Of a stretch of 22,030 nucleotides of DNA, positions 1 to 7,362 are shown piece after piece. The stretch's first letter is position 1. Every line of letters begins with the position of its first letter. The translations under genes and the position numbers were made by a program. The stretch lies in the NCBI GenBank assembly GCA_049522565.1, contig JBEKNT010000059.1, positions 1 through 22,030 on the forward strand, written 5' to 3'. Source of the DNA: JASHVB01 sp049522565 (GTDB lineage Bacteria; Pseudomonadota; Alphaproteobacteria; Acetobacterales; Acetobacteraceae). The notes below the pieces were generated by a model. The model did not search any database. It saw only the letters and a program-made list of their open reading frames with translations, and was not told the origin of the DNA.

Positions 1-1
1 C

Positions 2-73
2 AGCGTCGCACTGGAGCACCCCGGGAAATTCGTCGCTGCCGTAGACATGACATTCGGCAGGTCAGCCGTTTGA
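2..73 (+). CDS. C-terminal tail of an upstream gene (partial, unidentified)
   Basis: One frame is open from the left edge and stops at TGA 71-73. It reads as an ordinary protein end (…EHPGKFVAAVDMTFGRSAV). The other two plus frames either hit an early stop or give an arginine-rich, unnatural composition. The stop lies 31 bases before the start of the solute-binding-protein gene, so the two may share a transcript. I cannot identify the family from about 23 residues, and a non-coding leader is still possible. Confidence 0.35.
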   Translation, partial: SVALEHPGKFVAAVDMTFGRSAV

Positions 74-104
74 AACCCACCATCACATCGAACAGGAGAA
101 AACC

Positions 105-917
105 ATGAACGAGACCTTCCTGAAACGCCGGTCGTTCGCGATTCTCGGGGCCATTGGCGTTTTCCAATATGCGCTTGGATCCGCCACTTCCTTCGCCCAA
201 ACGATGTCCGGCCTCGATGCCGTCAAGAAGAGCGGGTCGCTACGCATCGGTTGGGGCGTCTGGGTGCCATACATGTTCCTGGACCCGAAGACGCGCCAGG
301 TCACCGGTATTACGGTGTCGATAGGAGACGCCCTGGCCAGGAATCTTGGGGTCAAGGCGGAGTTCGTCGAGACTACCTGGGCCACCATGGTCGCTGGGCT
401 TCAAGCCGACCACTACGACATGACGATGCCCTTCATCATCACCGAAGAGCGTATGAAGGCAGTACTGTTCACCGATCCCATTCTGAAGTCCAACTGGTGC
501 CTGGTGGTCCCCGAGAGCAAGGTAAAAAACTACCAGTCCTGGCAGGATCTCAACAAGCCGGGGATGCGCATCTCGGCGACGCTGGGTTCGAGCGCGCCGC
601 GCTTCATGGCGATGCTGGACAAGACGGACCACCTGATGATGAAGGACGGCAGCGACAGCATCGCGCAACTGCTGACCGGCCAAGCCGACGCATGGCTGAC
701 CCAGTACGACGCGTTCCGTACGGCGCAGCAGCAACACCCCGATCTGGCTGTCGTGCCCGGACCAGCAATTGGCCAGGAGAACGTCGCGTTCGCGGTAAGG
801 AAGGAGGATACGACCCTGAAGGCAGCCCTCGACGGCCAGATCGCTGAGCTCAAGCGCAGCGGAGAGCTATTGAAGATGATTGGCACCTACGGCCTGAACG
901 AGTCGTCCATCGCCTGA
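105..917 (+). CDS. ABC transporter substrate-binding protein, family 3 (amino-acid type)
   Basis: This is a periplasmic solute-binding protein of 270 aa, the usual size for the family. The start is fixed by a strong ribosome site (AGGAGA about 7 bases upstream). Residues 1-32 form an export signal with KRRSF at 7-11, a twin-arginine-like pattern, a hydrophobic core and a cleavage region near SFAQ. The mature part begins with the family-3 hallmark (LDAVKKSGSLRIGWGVWVPYMF, split here as LDAVKKSGSLRIG then WGVWVPYMF). Next come a middle segment typical of the two-lobe fold (DMTMPFIITEERMKAVLFTDP, around 106-126 by position) and a late AFAVRKED strand. The family binds polar amino acids or related small solutes for an inner-membrane permease. 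No permease or ATPase gene follows; the next gene is convergent. Partner genes could lie upstream of the window, or this is an orphan receptor. Its codon use looks less GC-biased than most neighbours. Family assignment is firm; ligand unknown. Confidence 0.9.
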   Translation: MNETFLKRRSFAILGAIGVFQYALGSATSFAQTMSGLDAVKKSGSLRIGWGVWVPYMFLDPKTRQVTGITVSIGDALARNLGVKAEFVETTWATMVAGLQADHYDMTMPFIITEERMKAVLFTDPILKSNWCLVVPESKVKNYQSWQDLNKPGMRISATLGSSAPRFMAMLDKTDHLMMKDGSDSIAQLLTGQADAWLTQYDAFRTAQQQHPDLAVVPGPAIGQENVAFAVRKEDTTLKAALDGQIAELKRSGELLKMIGTYGLNESSIA

Positions 918-989
918 CAACACGCGGATAGCGCAAGCGGCCGCTACCTGCTGCGCATGTCCCGGACGCTGGAATCCTGCTGTACCGAA

Positions 990-1017
990 CCCCTCCCCAC
1001 TACCACAAGGGGAGGGG
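990..1017. terminator. hairpin between convergent genes, terminator candidate
   Basis: A perfect 9-bp inverted repeat, CCCCTCCCC (990-998) and GGGGAGGGG (1009-1017), with a 10-nt loop. It sits between the 3' ends of the solute-binding-protein gene (917) and the rhodanese gene (1079), where a bidirectional terminator is expected. There is no T-tract on either strand, so intrinsic termination is uncertain. The arms resemble those of the larger hairpin at 12078-12138 and may belong to the same repeat family. Confidence 0.5.
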
Positions 1018-1078
1018 AGTGTGTTTCTTGCCAGTGCGTAGCGCCGCGCAACGACAACATGCCACGCCAACGCATTTG

Positions 1079-2671
1079 TTACGCTGATGTGCCGGCCCCG
1101 AACACCACCGTGTCATCCCGCTCGATCTGGTGCACCAGTTCGATCTCCCACGTCAGGTAGCCGTTCATCGCTTCCTCCACGCCGGAATTGCGATCGTACG
1201 GGCGCAGATAAGCGTCGATGCACGCCTCGTCGGGCGGATTGGTGCGGTCCTTCACCAGCGGGCGGCCGAACGCGTGCCACGCCTCGGTGCCGCCTTCCAG
1301 CACCAGCACCTCGGCGTCGGTCAGCGCCTTCACCTCGTCCACGGCCAGCCGCGCCAGCACCCCGTCGGGCGAGGTCAGCACCACGTAGCTCGCACCCGCG
1401 AGCGCTTGCCCCAGTCCCTCCAGCCGCGAGCGCACGCCCCACAGCGCGCCCGGGATGTGGCCGTCACGGAAATCGATGCTGCGGGCGAGGTCGATGACCA
1501 CGGTCCCCTCGCCACGGTCGAACAGCGCCACCAGCCGGGTTACGTCGATACCCGAGACCGGCAGCGCCAGCTCCGGCGCCGGTGCCAGCGCGCGTCCGCT
1601 GGACGCCGCAGCTTCCAGCGCGCCCTCCACGACGAAGACGTCGCGATGGCCCATCTGGCGCAGCCAGGCGGCGCTCATCCGGGCGCGCACGCCGGTATCG
1701 TCCACCAGCACGATCCGCGCATTGCGCACGCCCACCCAGTTGTCGGTGCCCTGCACCAACTGCCCGCCAGGCGCGTTGCGGGTGCCGGGCCGGTGCCCGG
1801 CGCGGAACTCCGCCGGATCGCGCACGTCCAGCACGTACAGCGTGCGGTCGGGGTCCTCCTCGAACCGATCCAGATCGAGCGGGCCGATCACGCCGACCCC
1901 GGATTGCTCCGCGAAGCGCTTGGCGCGTTCCAACGCCAGCGACAGGGTCTTCGGCGTGCCGGGATCGAAGCGTTCGGTGCGGCCGCGGTCGCAGCGGAAG
2001 CCGGCGAGTTCCCAACCCATCGTGCCGTTGCGCAGCGCCACCACCTTGTTGGGAATGCCGGCGCGGCGCAGGCTTTCGGCACCCAGGATGCTGCGCGTGC
2101 GGCCGGCGCAGTTCACCACCACCAGCGTCTGCGGATCGGGCACCATGTCGCCGATCCGATACGCCAGTTCGCCGCCCGGCACGCTGATCCCGGTGGGGAT
2201 CGACATGCGCACGAACTCCTCGTGCGTGCGGCTGTCCAGCACCACCATCTTGCGGCCGGACTCGATCCACTGCTTCAGCTCCGGCGGATCGACGCTTTCC
2301 GTGCCGTAATGGTGTTCCACCCACTCGCCGAACGCCTTCGACGGGACGTTGACGCCGGAGAACAACGCGTAGCCCGCCGCCGCCCAGGCCTTGGTGCCGC
2401 CATCCAGCACCGCCACGTCGGTGCCGCCGATGCCCTCCAGCCAGCCGGCCAGCGTTTCCGCCAGCCCGCGCCCGTCATCGACGCAGCAGATGCGCGTGCC
2501 CAGCCGCGGCAGCAGCGCGCGGGCGCGGATTTCCTTCTTCGCCAAGCCGCAGGGCACCGCCCAGAACAGGTGGGAAGAACCGAACTCGCCGTCCTCGCGC
2601 GCATCGAGCAGGGCGAGTTCCTGCCCGTCGGTCAGCCAGGCGTGCAGGGTCTTTGCGTTGATGCGTTGCAT
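1079..2671 (-). CDS. four-domain rhodanese-like sulfurtransferase
   Basis: The 530-aa protein contains four tandem rhodanese homology domains, at about 1-105, 125-230, 262-362 and 372-472, plus a C-terminal tail to 530. Rhodaneses move sulfane sulfur through a cysteine persulfide in the active-site loop. Only domain 2 has this cysteine (Cys188, in NCAGRTRS). The aligned loops read VDDGRG in domain 1, VDDTGVRAR in domain 3 and TSPDGVLAR in domain 4, so they carry Asp, Asp and Ser instead. Each domain keeps the strand-loop pattern (VLDARED, VLDSRTHEEF, VLDVRDPAEF, VIDLARSIDF) and a closing GG-x-x-W-like segment. No signal peptide is visible, so it is probably cytoplasmic. The start was chosen as the first methionine before domain 1. 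The gene diverges from the methyltransferase with about 85 bases between starts. Domains 1, 3 and 4 are probably structural or regulatory. The sulfur acceptor is unknown. Confidence 0.9.
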   Translation of the reverse strand: MQRINAKTLHAWLTDGQELALLDAREDGEFGSSHLFWAVPCGLAKKEIRARALLPRLGTRICCVDDGRGLAETLAGWLEGIGGTDVAVLDGGTKAWAAAGYALFSGVNVPSKAFGEWVEHHYGTESVDPPELKQWIESGRKMVVLDSRTHEEFVRMSIPTGISVPGGELAYRIGDMVPDPQTLVVVNCAGRTRSILGAESLRRAGIPNKVVALRNGTMGWELAGFRCDRGRTERFDPGTPKTLSLALERAKRFAEQSGVGVIGPLDLDRFEEDPDRTLYVLDVRDPAEFRAGHRPGTRNAPGGQLVQGTDNWVGVRNARIVLVDDTGVRARMSAAWLRQMGHRDVFVVEGALEAAASSGRALAPAPELALPVSGIDVTRLVALFDRGEGTVVIDLARSIDFRDGHIPGALWGVRSRLEGLGQALAGASYVVLTSPDGVLARLAVDEVKALTDAEVLVLEGGTEAWHAFGRPLVKDRTNPPDEACIDAYLRPYDRNSGVEEAMNGYLTWEIELVHQIERDDTVVFGAGTSA

Positions 2672-2704
2672 GGTTGTTGCCGCTTCGGGGTTGCCGCGAG
2701 CCTA

Positions 2705-2718
2705 GGCACCGGTGTGCC
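2705..2718. promoter_or_regulatory. short dyad in divergent promoter region
   Basis: GGCAC (2705-2709) and GTGCC (2714-2718) form an inverted repeat with a 4-base spacer, between the divergent rhodanese and methyltransferase starts. It could be an operator half-site pair. A 5-bp arm in GC-rich DNA is weak evidence. Confidence 0.2.
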
Positions 2719-2755
2719 GCTTGGCAACGCACGGATGCGGGGGCACATCAGGCGC

Positions 2756-3550
2756 ATGGATGCCATGGAGGTATTCGACCGTGCCGCGGTGCGCCGCCAG
2801 CGCGATCGCGCGGCGCCGACCGTGGGTCGCGTCGCCGACGTGCTGCGCGACGCGGCGGAGCGTCTGCTGGACCGGCTGGACGACACGACCATGCGCTTCT
2901 CGCGCGCCCTGGACGTGGGCGGCCGCGGCGTGGTGGCTCCTCTGCTGCGCGCCCGCGGCATCGACGTGGTGAGCTGCGACCTGTCGCCCGCGATGGCGGC
3001 ACGGAATGGCGGGCTGTGCGTCGCGGCGGACGAGGAGTTCCTGCCGTTCGCGGCGGGCAAATTCGACCTGGTCGTCGCGAACCTGTCGCTGCATTGGGTG
3101 AACGACCTGCCGGGCGCGCTGATCCAGTTGCGCCACACGTTGCGGCCGAACGGGCTGTTGCTGGCGAGCCTGCCGGCGCTCGGCACCCTGGACGAACTGC
3201 GCCGCGCGCTGACCGAGGCGGAGGCGGCGCTGACCGGCGGCGCCGCGCCACGGGTGTCGCCGTTCCCCGATCTGCGGGATTGCGCCGGGCTGCTGCAACG
3301 CGCCGGCTACGCGCTGCCGGTCGCCGACGTCGAGGTGATCCGCCTGCGCTACGCCGACCCGCTGGCCTTGCTCGACGACCTGCGCGCCGCCGGCGAGGCG
3401 AACGCGGTGCGGCTGCGCGACCGCCGCATCCCGCCGCGGGCGCTATTCCCCGCCGCGTTGACGGTGCTGCCGGTCGAGGACGGCCGCATCACCGCCACGC
3501 TACGCATGGCGGTGATGACCGGGTGGGCGCCCGATGGTGCACAGCGATAG
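2756..3550 (+). CDS. SAM-dependent methyltransferase, BioC/NDUFAF5-like
   Basis: This is a class I SAM-binding protein of 264 aa. The opening MEVFDRAAVRRQRDRAA is typical of alphaproteobacterial relatives of the mitochondrial complex I assembly factor NDUFAF5. Motif I is ALDVGGRGVV at 51-60, the acidic ribose-binding position is in VVSCDLSP at 71-78, and the family-characteristic LSLHWVNDLPG is at 110-120. A long unrelated open frame extends upstream across the rhodanese gene, but it is only the antisense shadow of that gene. In-frame ATGs lie at 2735, 2756 and 2765. I chose 2756 because it puts FDRA about 7 residues in, as in homologs; no start has a convincing ribosome site. In BioC the product is malonyl-ACP methyl ester. 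NDUFAF5 instead hydroxylates an arginine, so the reaction here should not be assumed to be methylation. The gene stands alone downstream of a divergent promoter region. Confidence 0.85.
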   Translation: MDAMEVFDRAAVRRQRDRAAPTVGRVADVLRDAAERLLDRLDDTTMRFSRALDVGGRGVVAPLLRARGIDVVSCDLSPAMAARNGGLCVAADEEFLPFAAGKFDLVVANLSLHWVNDLPGALIQLRHTLRPNGLLLASLPALGTLDELRRALTEAEAALTGGAAPRVSPFPDLRDCAGLLQRAGYALPVADVEVIRLRYADPLALLDDLRAAGEANAVRLRDRRIPPRALFPAALTVLPVEDGRITATLRMAVMTGWAPDGAQR

Positions 3551-3560
3551 GCCGATCCAC

Positions 3561-3597
3561 CTGTCATCGCGAGGCGCGAAGCGACGCGGCAATCCCC
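3561..3597. repeat. REP-like palindromic intergenic repeat, copy 1
   Basis: A 37-base element beginning CTGTCATCGCGAGGCGCG and ending GCGGCAATCCCC. It matches a second copy at 21988-22024 at 32 of 37 positions. It lies just after the methyltransferase stop. The ends of each copy can pair imperfectly, giving a small hairpin. This layout is typical of dispersed extragenic palindromes. Confidence 0.65.
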
Positions 3598-3851
3598 CTC
3601 GATGTGGCCACTCACAGCCGTCCGATCGCGGCGATCATCGGGGGATGTATCTACCAGCGCTGGCCTCCGCGCGGACCATCCGGCAGGATGCGATAAGCGG
3701 CGGCCGCCGCTCGACACCATCGTCCTGGTGCCGTTCGCCTCGGTAACCGGCGTAACTTTCTCCGCGGGTCCAATACACCCAAGGCAGTGCCGGCAAGCGG
3801 TTGCACTCCCGGACGATTGGGTTAGCGTCCCCGCAAGAGGAGGCCGGCGCT
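3598..3851. other. intergenic stretch before the caspase gene, no gene seen
   Basis: I find no convincing reading frame or RNA gene here. The short frames that cross it have no ribosome site or family resemblance. The last bases hold the ribosome site of the caspase gene (AGAGGAGG at 3836-3843). The promoter for the caspase-transpeptidase pair must lie here or further upstream, but no clear -35/-10 pair stands out. Confidence 0.4.
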
Positions 3852-5075
3852 ATGGCCCGAATCTTTTGCTGGTTGCTTGTTGCATGCTGCACGATCCTTG
3901 CGTGTGCGCTTGCCCACACTCGTCCAGCGTGTGCGCAACCTGCACTGCCCGCCACGCGGGTCGCGCTGGTCATTGGCAATTCCGCCTATCGCTATGTCAG
4001 TCCGTTGACCAACCCCGGCAACGACGCCCGGCTCGTTGCGCTCACCTTGCAGCGTTTGGGTTTTACGCTCGTTGGCGATGGTGCCCAACTGGATCTGGAC
4101 AAACCTCAGTTCGACCAGGCGGTGCGGCTGTTCGGCCAGGCGATACGCGGCGCCGATGTGGCACTGCTCTATTATTCCGGACATGGCATGCAGATCGACG
4201 ACACGAACTGGCTCGTTCCGGTTGATGCCAATCTCGGCGATCAGCAGGATCTCGACTTCCAGATGGTGAGCGCCGAGCTGATCCTGCACCAACTGACACT
4301 TGCCGGAGCGCGGCTCAAGATCGTCATCCTGGATGCTTGTCGATCGAATCCCTTCAGAAGCACGCGGTTACGCGGCGTCGAACGCGGCCTGGCACAGATG
4401 CAAGCGCCCGAGGGCACGCTGATTTCCTATGCGACGCAGCCTGGCAATGTTGCGCTCGATGGCACCGGTCAGAACAGCCCATACACGGCAGCGCTGGCCG
4501 AGGCCATGGCGCAGCCAGGCCTCGACATATTTCGTACCTTCAATCGCGTTGGCGTGTCGGTGATGCGGACGACCAATGGCCGGCAACAACCCTGGGTGTC
4601 CAACTCACCGATTGACGGCGACTTCTACTTTGCCGGTATCGCGCCAACCGTGGCGACGCCGCCTTCGTCGCCGCCTGCGCCAGTATCGCCCACGCCGCCC
4701 GCCCAGCCACCGCAGAACGCCCAAGCATCAGTGGCCGCGGCGCGGCCTTCGCCGATGCCGGACGATCCGACAACGAATTTCGCTGGCACCTGGCGCTATC
4801 CCGACGGAGTTGCTTGTTCCAGTACGCACGTTGGTCTTGTTGCCGTTGTGGACGGACATATCCGCTTCGAGTGGCGCTACGGGCGCGGTCGGCCAAATAT
4901 CGCTGTCGAGCGCGTCGATGCAGTCGAAGGCAATGTCATCTTCACAACGGTCGAGCGTGACGAGAACACGCCAACGCCCGAGACAGGACAAAGGATCCGA
5001 TACGTGGTGACGCACGATTCATGGACGTCGGAAAACCTGGCGACGGGGGCGGTCGCCACCCACCGCCGATGCTAG
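3852..5075 (+). CDS. secreted caspase-family (peptidase C14) protein
   Basis: A 407-aa protein with a caspase p20-like domain. The start at 3852 is set by AGAGGAGG 8 bases upstream; an earlier in-frame ATG at 3801 lacks a ribosome site. Residues 1-28 form a signal peptide ending near ACAQ. ILAC at 15-18 could also be read as a lipobox. The domain opens with RVALVIGNSAYRYVSPLTNP. It has the catalytic histidine in LLYYSGHGMQ (His111) and the catalytic cysteine in VILDACRSNPF (Cys163). A proline-rich linker spans about 262-305. A beta-rich C-terminal region of roughly 98 residues follows, starting FAGTWRY, with two cysteines that could form a disulfide. The fold is firm. Caspase-family members in bacteria usually cut after basic residues, but the target here is unknown. 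The stop overlaps the start of the transpeptidase gene (ATGCTAG), so the two are translationally coupled. The C-terminal region may bind a ligand or partner. Confidence 0.9.
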   Translation: MARIFCWLLVACCTILACALAHTRPACAQPALPATRVALVIGNSAYRYVSPLTNPGNDARLVALTLQRLGFTLVGDGAQLDLDKPQFDQAVRLFGQAIRGADVALLYYSGHGMQIDDTNWLVPVDANLGDQQDLDFQMVSAELILHQLTLAGARLKIVILDACRSNPFRSTRLRGVERGLAQMQAPEGTLISYATQPGNVALDGTGQNSPYTAALAEAMAQPGLDIFRTFNRVGVSVMRTTNGRQQPWVSNSPIDGDFYFAGIAPTVATPPSSPPAPVSPTPPAQPPQNAQASVAAARPSPMPDDPTTNFAGTWRYPDGVACSSTHVGLVAVVDGHIRFEWRYGRGRPNIAVERVDAVEGNVIFTTVERDENTPTPETGQRIRYVVTHDSWTSENLATGAVATHRRC

Positions 5076-5647
5076 CGGCGTCAACGCGCCGCGAGTTTCT
5101 GCAAGCCGCGGCGGCGAGCATGGCGCCGGCGCGCGTCGCCTCGCCAGTTCCTCTCCTGACAGTCCTGCCGAATCGCGTCCTGACCTATGGCGAGTCGCGG
5201 CTGCCTTGCGTGATAGGACGCGGCGGCATCAGCTCCCACAAGCGGGAGGGCGATGGAGCCACCCCGGCAGGGCGCTTCCCGTTGCGGCGCGTATTGTTCC
5301 GTCCGGATCGGATCGCCCGGGTGCAAAGCGGTCTGCCGGTCAGACCCATCGTGCCTCAGGACGGTTGGTGCACGGATCCGGGCGACCCCAGCTATAACCA
5401 GCAGATCACACTGCCACGGGCCGGGCAGCACGAGGACCTGTGGCGCGATGACGCGCTGTACGACCTCATCGTGGTGATCGGCTACAATGACTCACCGGCG
5501 GTTCCGGGCGACGGTAGTGCAATATTCCTGCACGTTGCGCGGCCAGGTATGTTGGTTACCGACGGGTGCATCGCAGTCCCCTTGCAAGCGCTGCTGGAGA
5601 TCGTCAGGTATTGCGGATCAATCACGCTGATCGCGATCCAGCCTTAA
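5069..5647 (+). CDS. L,D-transpeptidase (YkuD family) with Tat-type signal
   Basis: A 192-aa cell-wall enzyme of the YkuD-only type common in alphaproteobacteria. The start at 5069 lies inside ATGCTAG, overlapping the caspase stop. It places a twin-arginine signal at the N-terminus (STRREFLQAAAAS at 5-17). The earlier ATG at 5021 would bury this signal, so I rejected it. Conserved segments are HKREGDGATPAGRFPLRRVL (about 57-76), DGWCTDPGDPSYN (about 98-110), and the catalytic block FLHVARPGMLVTDGCIAV, with His155 and Cys167. Family members act on peptidoglycan stem peptides, making 3-3 crosslinks or attaching proteins to the wall through the active-site cysteine. Some members with this short architecture have unproven activity. 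The Tat-like signal suggests export in folded form. Coupling with a secreted caspase-fold protein hints at processing, activation or anchoring between the two, which is inference. Confidence 0.88.
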   Translation: MLAASTRREFLQAAAASMAPARVASPVPLLTVLPNRVLTYGESRLPCVIGRGGISSHKREGDGATPAGRFPLRRVLFRPDRIARVQSGLPVRPIVPQDGWCTDPGDPSYNQQITLPRAGQHEDLWRDDALYDLIVVIGYNDSPAVPGDGSAIFLHVARPGMLVTDGCIAVPLQALLEIVRYCGSITLIAIQP

Positions 5648-5711
5648 CCTTGCCACGCCACCGGTTCTCCGGCCGCGTAGACTGACCTCGGCGGCATATT
5701 CACCCTTGCAA

Positions 5712-5840
5712 TCAGTCGAGCACCTTCTGCTCCGCCCAGCTCGCCTTGCGTGATCCCGGCCGGCGCCGATCAAATGGACAGTTGCCGCTTGGATCCGTCC
5801 CGTTCAGCGGGTCATTGTGAACATATGCATAGACGTTCAA
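5712..5840 (-). pseudogene. C-terminal remnant of an RHS-repeat protein
   Basis: On the minus strand, 42 codons read LNVYAYVHNDPLNGTDPSG and continue to …SWAEQKVLD before TGA at 5712-5714. The first part is the hallmark end of the RHS-repeat-associated core (consensus like NLYAYVxNDPLNxxDPSG). The remainder would be the variable tail. No RHS repeats lie upstream; that DNA encodes the flavoprotein in another frame. The remnant begins exactly where the flavoprotein coding sequence ends. It is therefore a decayed piece of a large polymorphic-toxin-type gene left after rearrangement. It has no start codon or ribosome site of its own, so it is very unlikely to be translated. Confidence 0.75.
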
Positions 5841-7219
5841 TTCAGGAAGATCTTCCCCGGATTCAAAATCCCCCGCGGGTCCAACGCCTGCTTCACCGAT
5901 CGCATCACCGCGAGCGCCTCCACCCCATGCTCCTGTTCGAGGAACTCGCGCTTGCCGATCCCCACCCCGTGCTCGCCGCTGCACGACCCGCCCAGCGCCA
6001 GCGCCCGCGCGACGATCTTCTTGTCCAGCTCCCAGGCGCGCGCCAACCCGTCCGGTTCCGGCGGCACCAGGATCACCGTGTGGAAATTGCCATCGCCGAC
6101 ATGGCCGACGATCGGCGCCGTCAGCCCGGACGCCGCGATGTCCTCCTTGGCGCCGAGGATCGCCTCATCCAGTCGCGAGATCGGCACGATCGCATCGGTC
6201 GCGATGCCCTTGTGCCCCGGCTTCAGCGCCAGGCACGCCCATAGCGCGTCGTGCCGCGCCTGCCACAGCTTGTTGCGCTCCGCCGCATCGGTCGCCCAGC
6301 GGAAGCCGCGCCCATCGAAACCCGACGCGATCTCCTCCGCTAACTGCGCCTGTTCCGCCACCGCCGCCTGGGTGCCGTGGAATTCGAAGAACAGGCTGGG
6401 CAACGATTCCAAACCCTCCAGCTTCGAATAGGCGATGCAGGCGCCCACCTGGACCTCGTCCAGCAACTCCATCCGCGCCACCGGAATACCATGCTGCAGG
6501 ATGGCGATCACCGTCTCCACCGCGTCGCGCAAGGTCGGAAACTGGCAGGTCGCCGACGACATCGCCTCGGGAATTCCGTGCAGCCGCAACTGGATTTCCG
6601 TGATGACCCCGAGCGTCCCCTCCGACCCGATGAACAGCCGCGTCAGGTCGTAGCCGGTGGAGGACTTGCGCACCCGCCCGCCGGTGCGGATCAGCCGGCC
6701 GTCGGCCACCGCCACCGTCAGCCCAAGCACGTTCTCGCGCATCGTGCCGTAGCGCACCGCGTTGGTGCCGGAGGCGCGGGTCGCGCACATGCCGCCGATG
6801 GTGCACAGCGAGGTGCCGGGATCGACCGGGAAGAACAGCCCCAGGTCGCGCAGATGCGTATTCAACTGGTCGCGGGTGACGCCAGCCTCGATGCGGCAAT
6901 CCATGTCCGGCTGGCTGACATCGATGATGCGAGTCATGCGCGACAGGTCGAGCGTGATGCCGCCGCGCACCGGCGTCACGTGGCCCTCCAGCGACGTGCC
7001 GGCGCCCCAGGCCACCACCGGCACATGCGCGGCATGGCATAGCGCCAGCAGGCGCGCCACCTCGTCGGAGGTTTCCACGAACGCCACCGCGTCCGGCAGC
7101 ACCGGCGGCTGGGTGTCCTGGCCGTGCGAATGGTGGTCGCGCAGCGTGGCGTTGGTGGTGATCCGCTCGCCCAGGAAGCCGCGGGCGGCGTCGATCACCG
7201 TATCGGCCGGAGTTGGCAT
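5837..7219 (-). CDS. FAD-binding oxidoreductase, GlcD / D-lactate dehydrogenase type
   Basis: A 460-aa flavoprotein of the vanillyl-alcohol-oxidase superfamily. It oxidises a 2-hydroxy acid, probably D-lactate or glycolate, and passes electrons to a cytochrome or quinone. The FAD-binding domain holds PVVAWGAGTSLEGH at 67-80, a later DPGTSLCTIGGMCATRASG segment, and SSTGYDLTRLFIGSEGTLG. The C-terminal oxidase domain carries GHVGDGNFH and SGEHGVGIGKREFL, both family signatures for flavin and metal binding. I chose the start at 7219 because GTGAGGATTGCG precedes it as a ribosome site. Upstream in-frame ATGs would add an unlikely tail. The protein ends in the usual GILNPGKIFLN. The stop overlaps the first bases of the RHS remnant. 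No GlcE or GlcF genes are adjacent, so it resembles a single-subunit Dld-like enzyme. It diverges from the gene at 7363. Confidence 0.92.
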   Translation of the reverse strand: MPTPADTVIDAARGFLGERITTNATLRDHHSHGQDTQPPVLPDAVAFVETSDEVARLLALCHAAHVPVVAWGAGTSLEGHVTPVRGGITLDLSRMTRIIDVSQPDMDCRIEAGVTRDQLNTHLRDLGLFFPVDPGTSLCTIGGMCATRASGTNAVRYGTMRENVLGLTVAVADGRLIRTGGRVRKSSTGYDLTRLFIGSEGTLGVITEIQLRLHGIPEAMSSATCQFPTLRDAVETVIAILQHGIPVARMELLDEVQVGACIAYSKLEGLESLPSLFFEFHGTQAAVAEQAQLAEEIASGFDGRGFRWATDAAERNKLWQARHDALWACLALKPGHKGIATDAIVPISRLDEAILGAKEDIAASGLTAPIVGHVGDGNFHTVILVPPEPDGLARAWELDKKIVARALALGGSCSGEHGVGIGKREFLEQEHGVEALAVMRSVKQALDPRGILNPGKIFLN

Positions 7220-7362
7220 CGCAATCCTCACATATCCGGCTTGCACCATTGGACCCGCCGCCGCAGGCTGACAAGGGATCTCGGGCGCCAACGAAGCACC
7301 GCGAGTCGCTGCCGCTCAGGCCGATGATCCCGATGGCGACGCAGATGACTTGAGGAGCGCGG

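Noticed and set aside
1130..2734. Very long plus-strand open frame running into the methyltransferase
   Set aside because: It is the antisense shadow of the rhodanese gene, rich in His/Arg/Gln without any domain. Only the part from 2756 is a real protein.
5021..5068. Earlier ATG for the transpeptidase
   Set aside because: It would bury the twin-arginine signal under 16 extra residues read from within the caspase gene; ATG 5069 in ATGCTAG is the natural coupled start.
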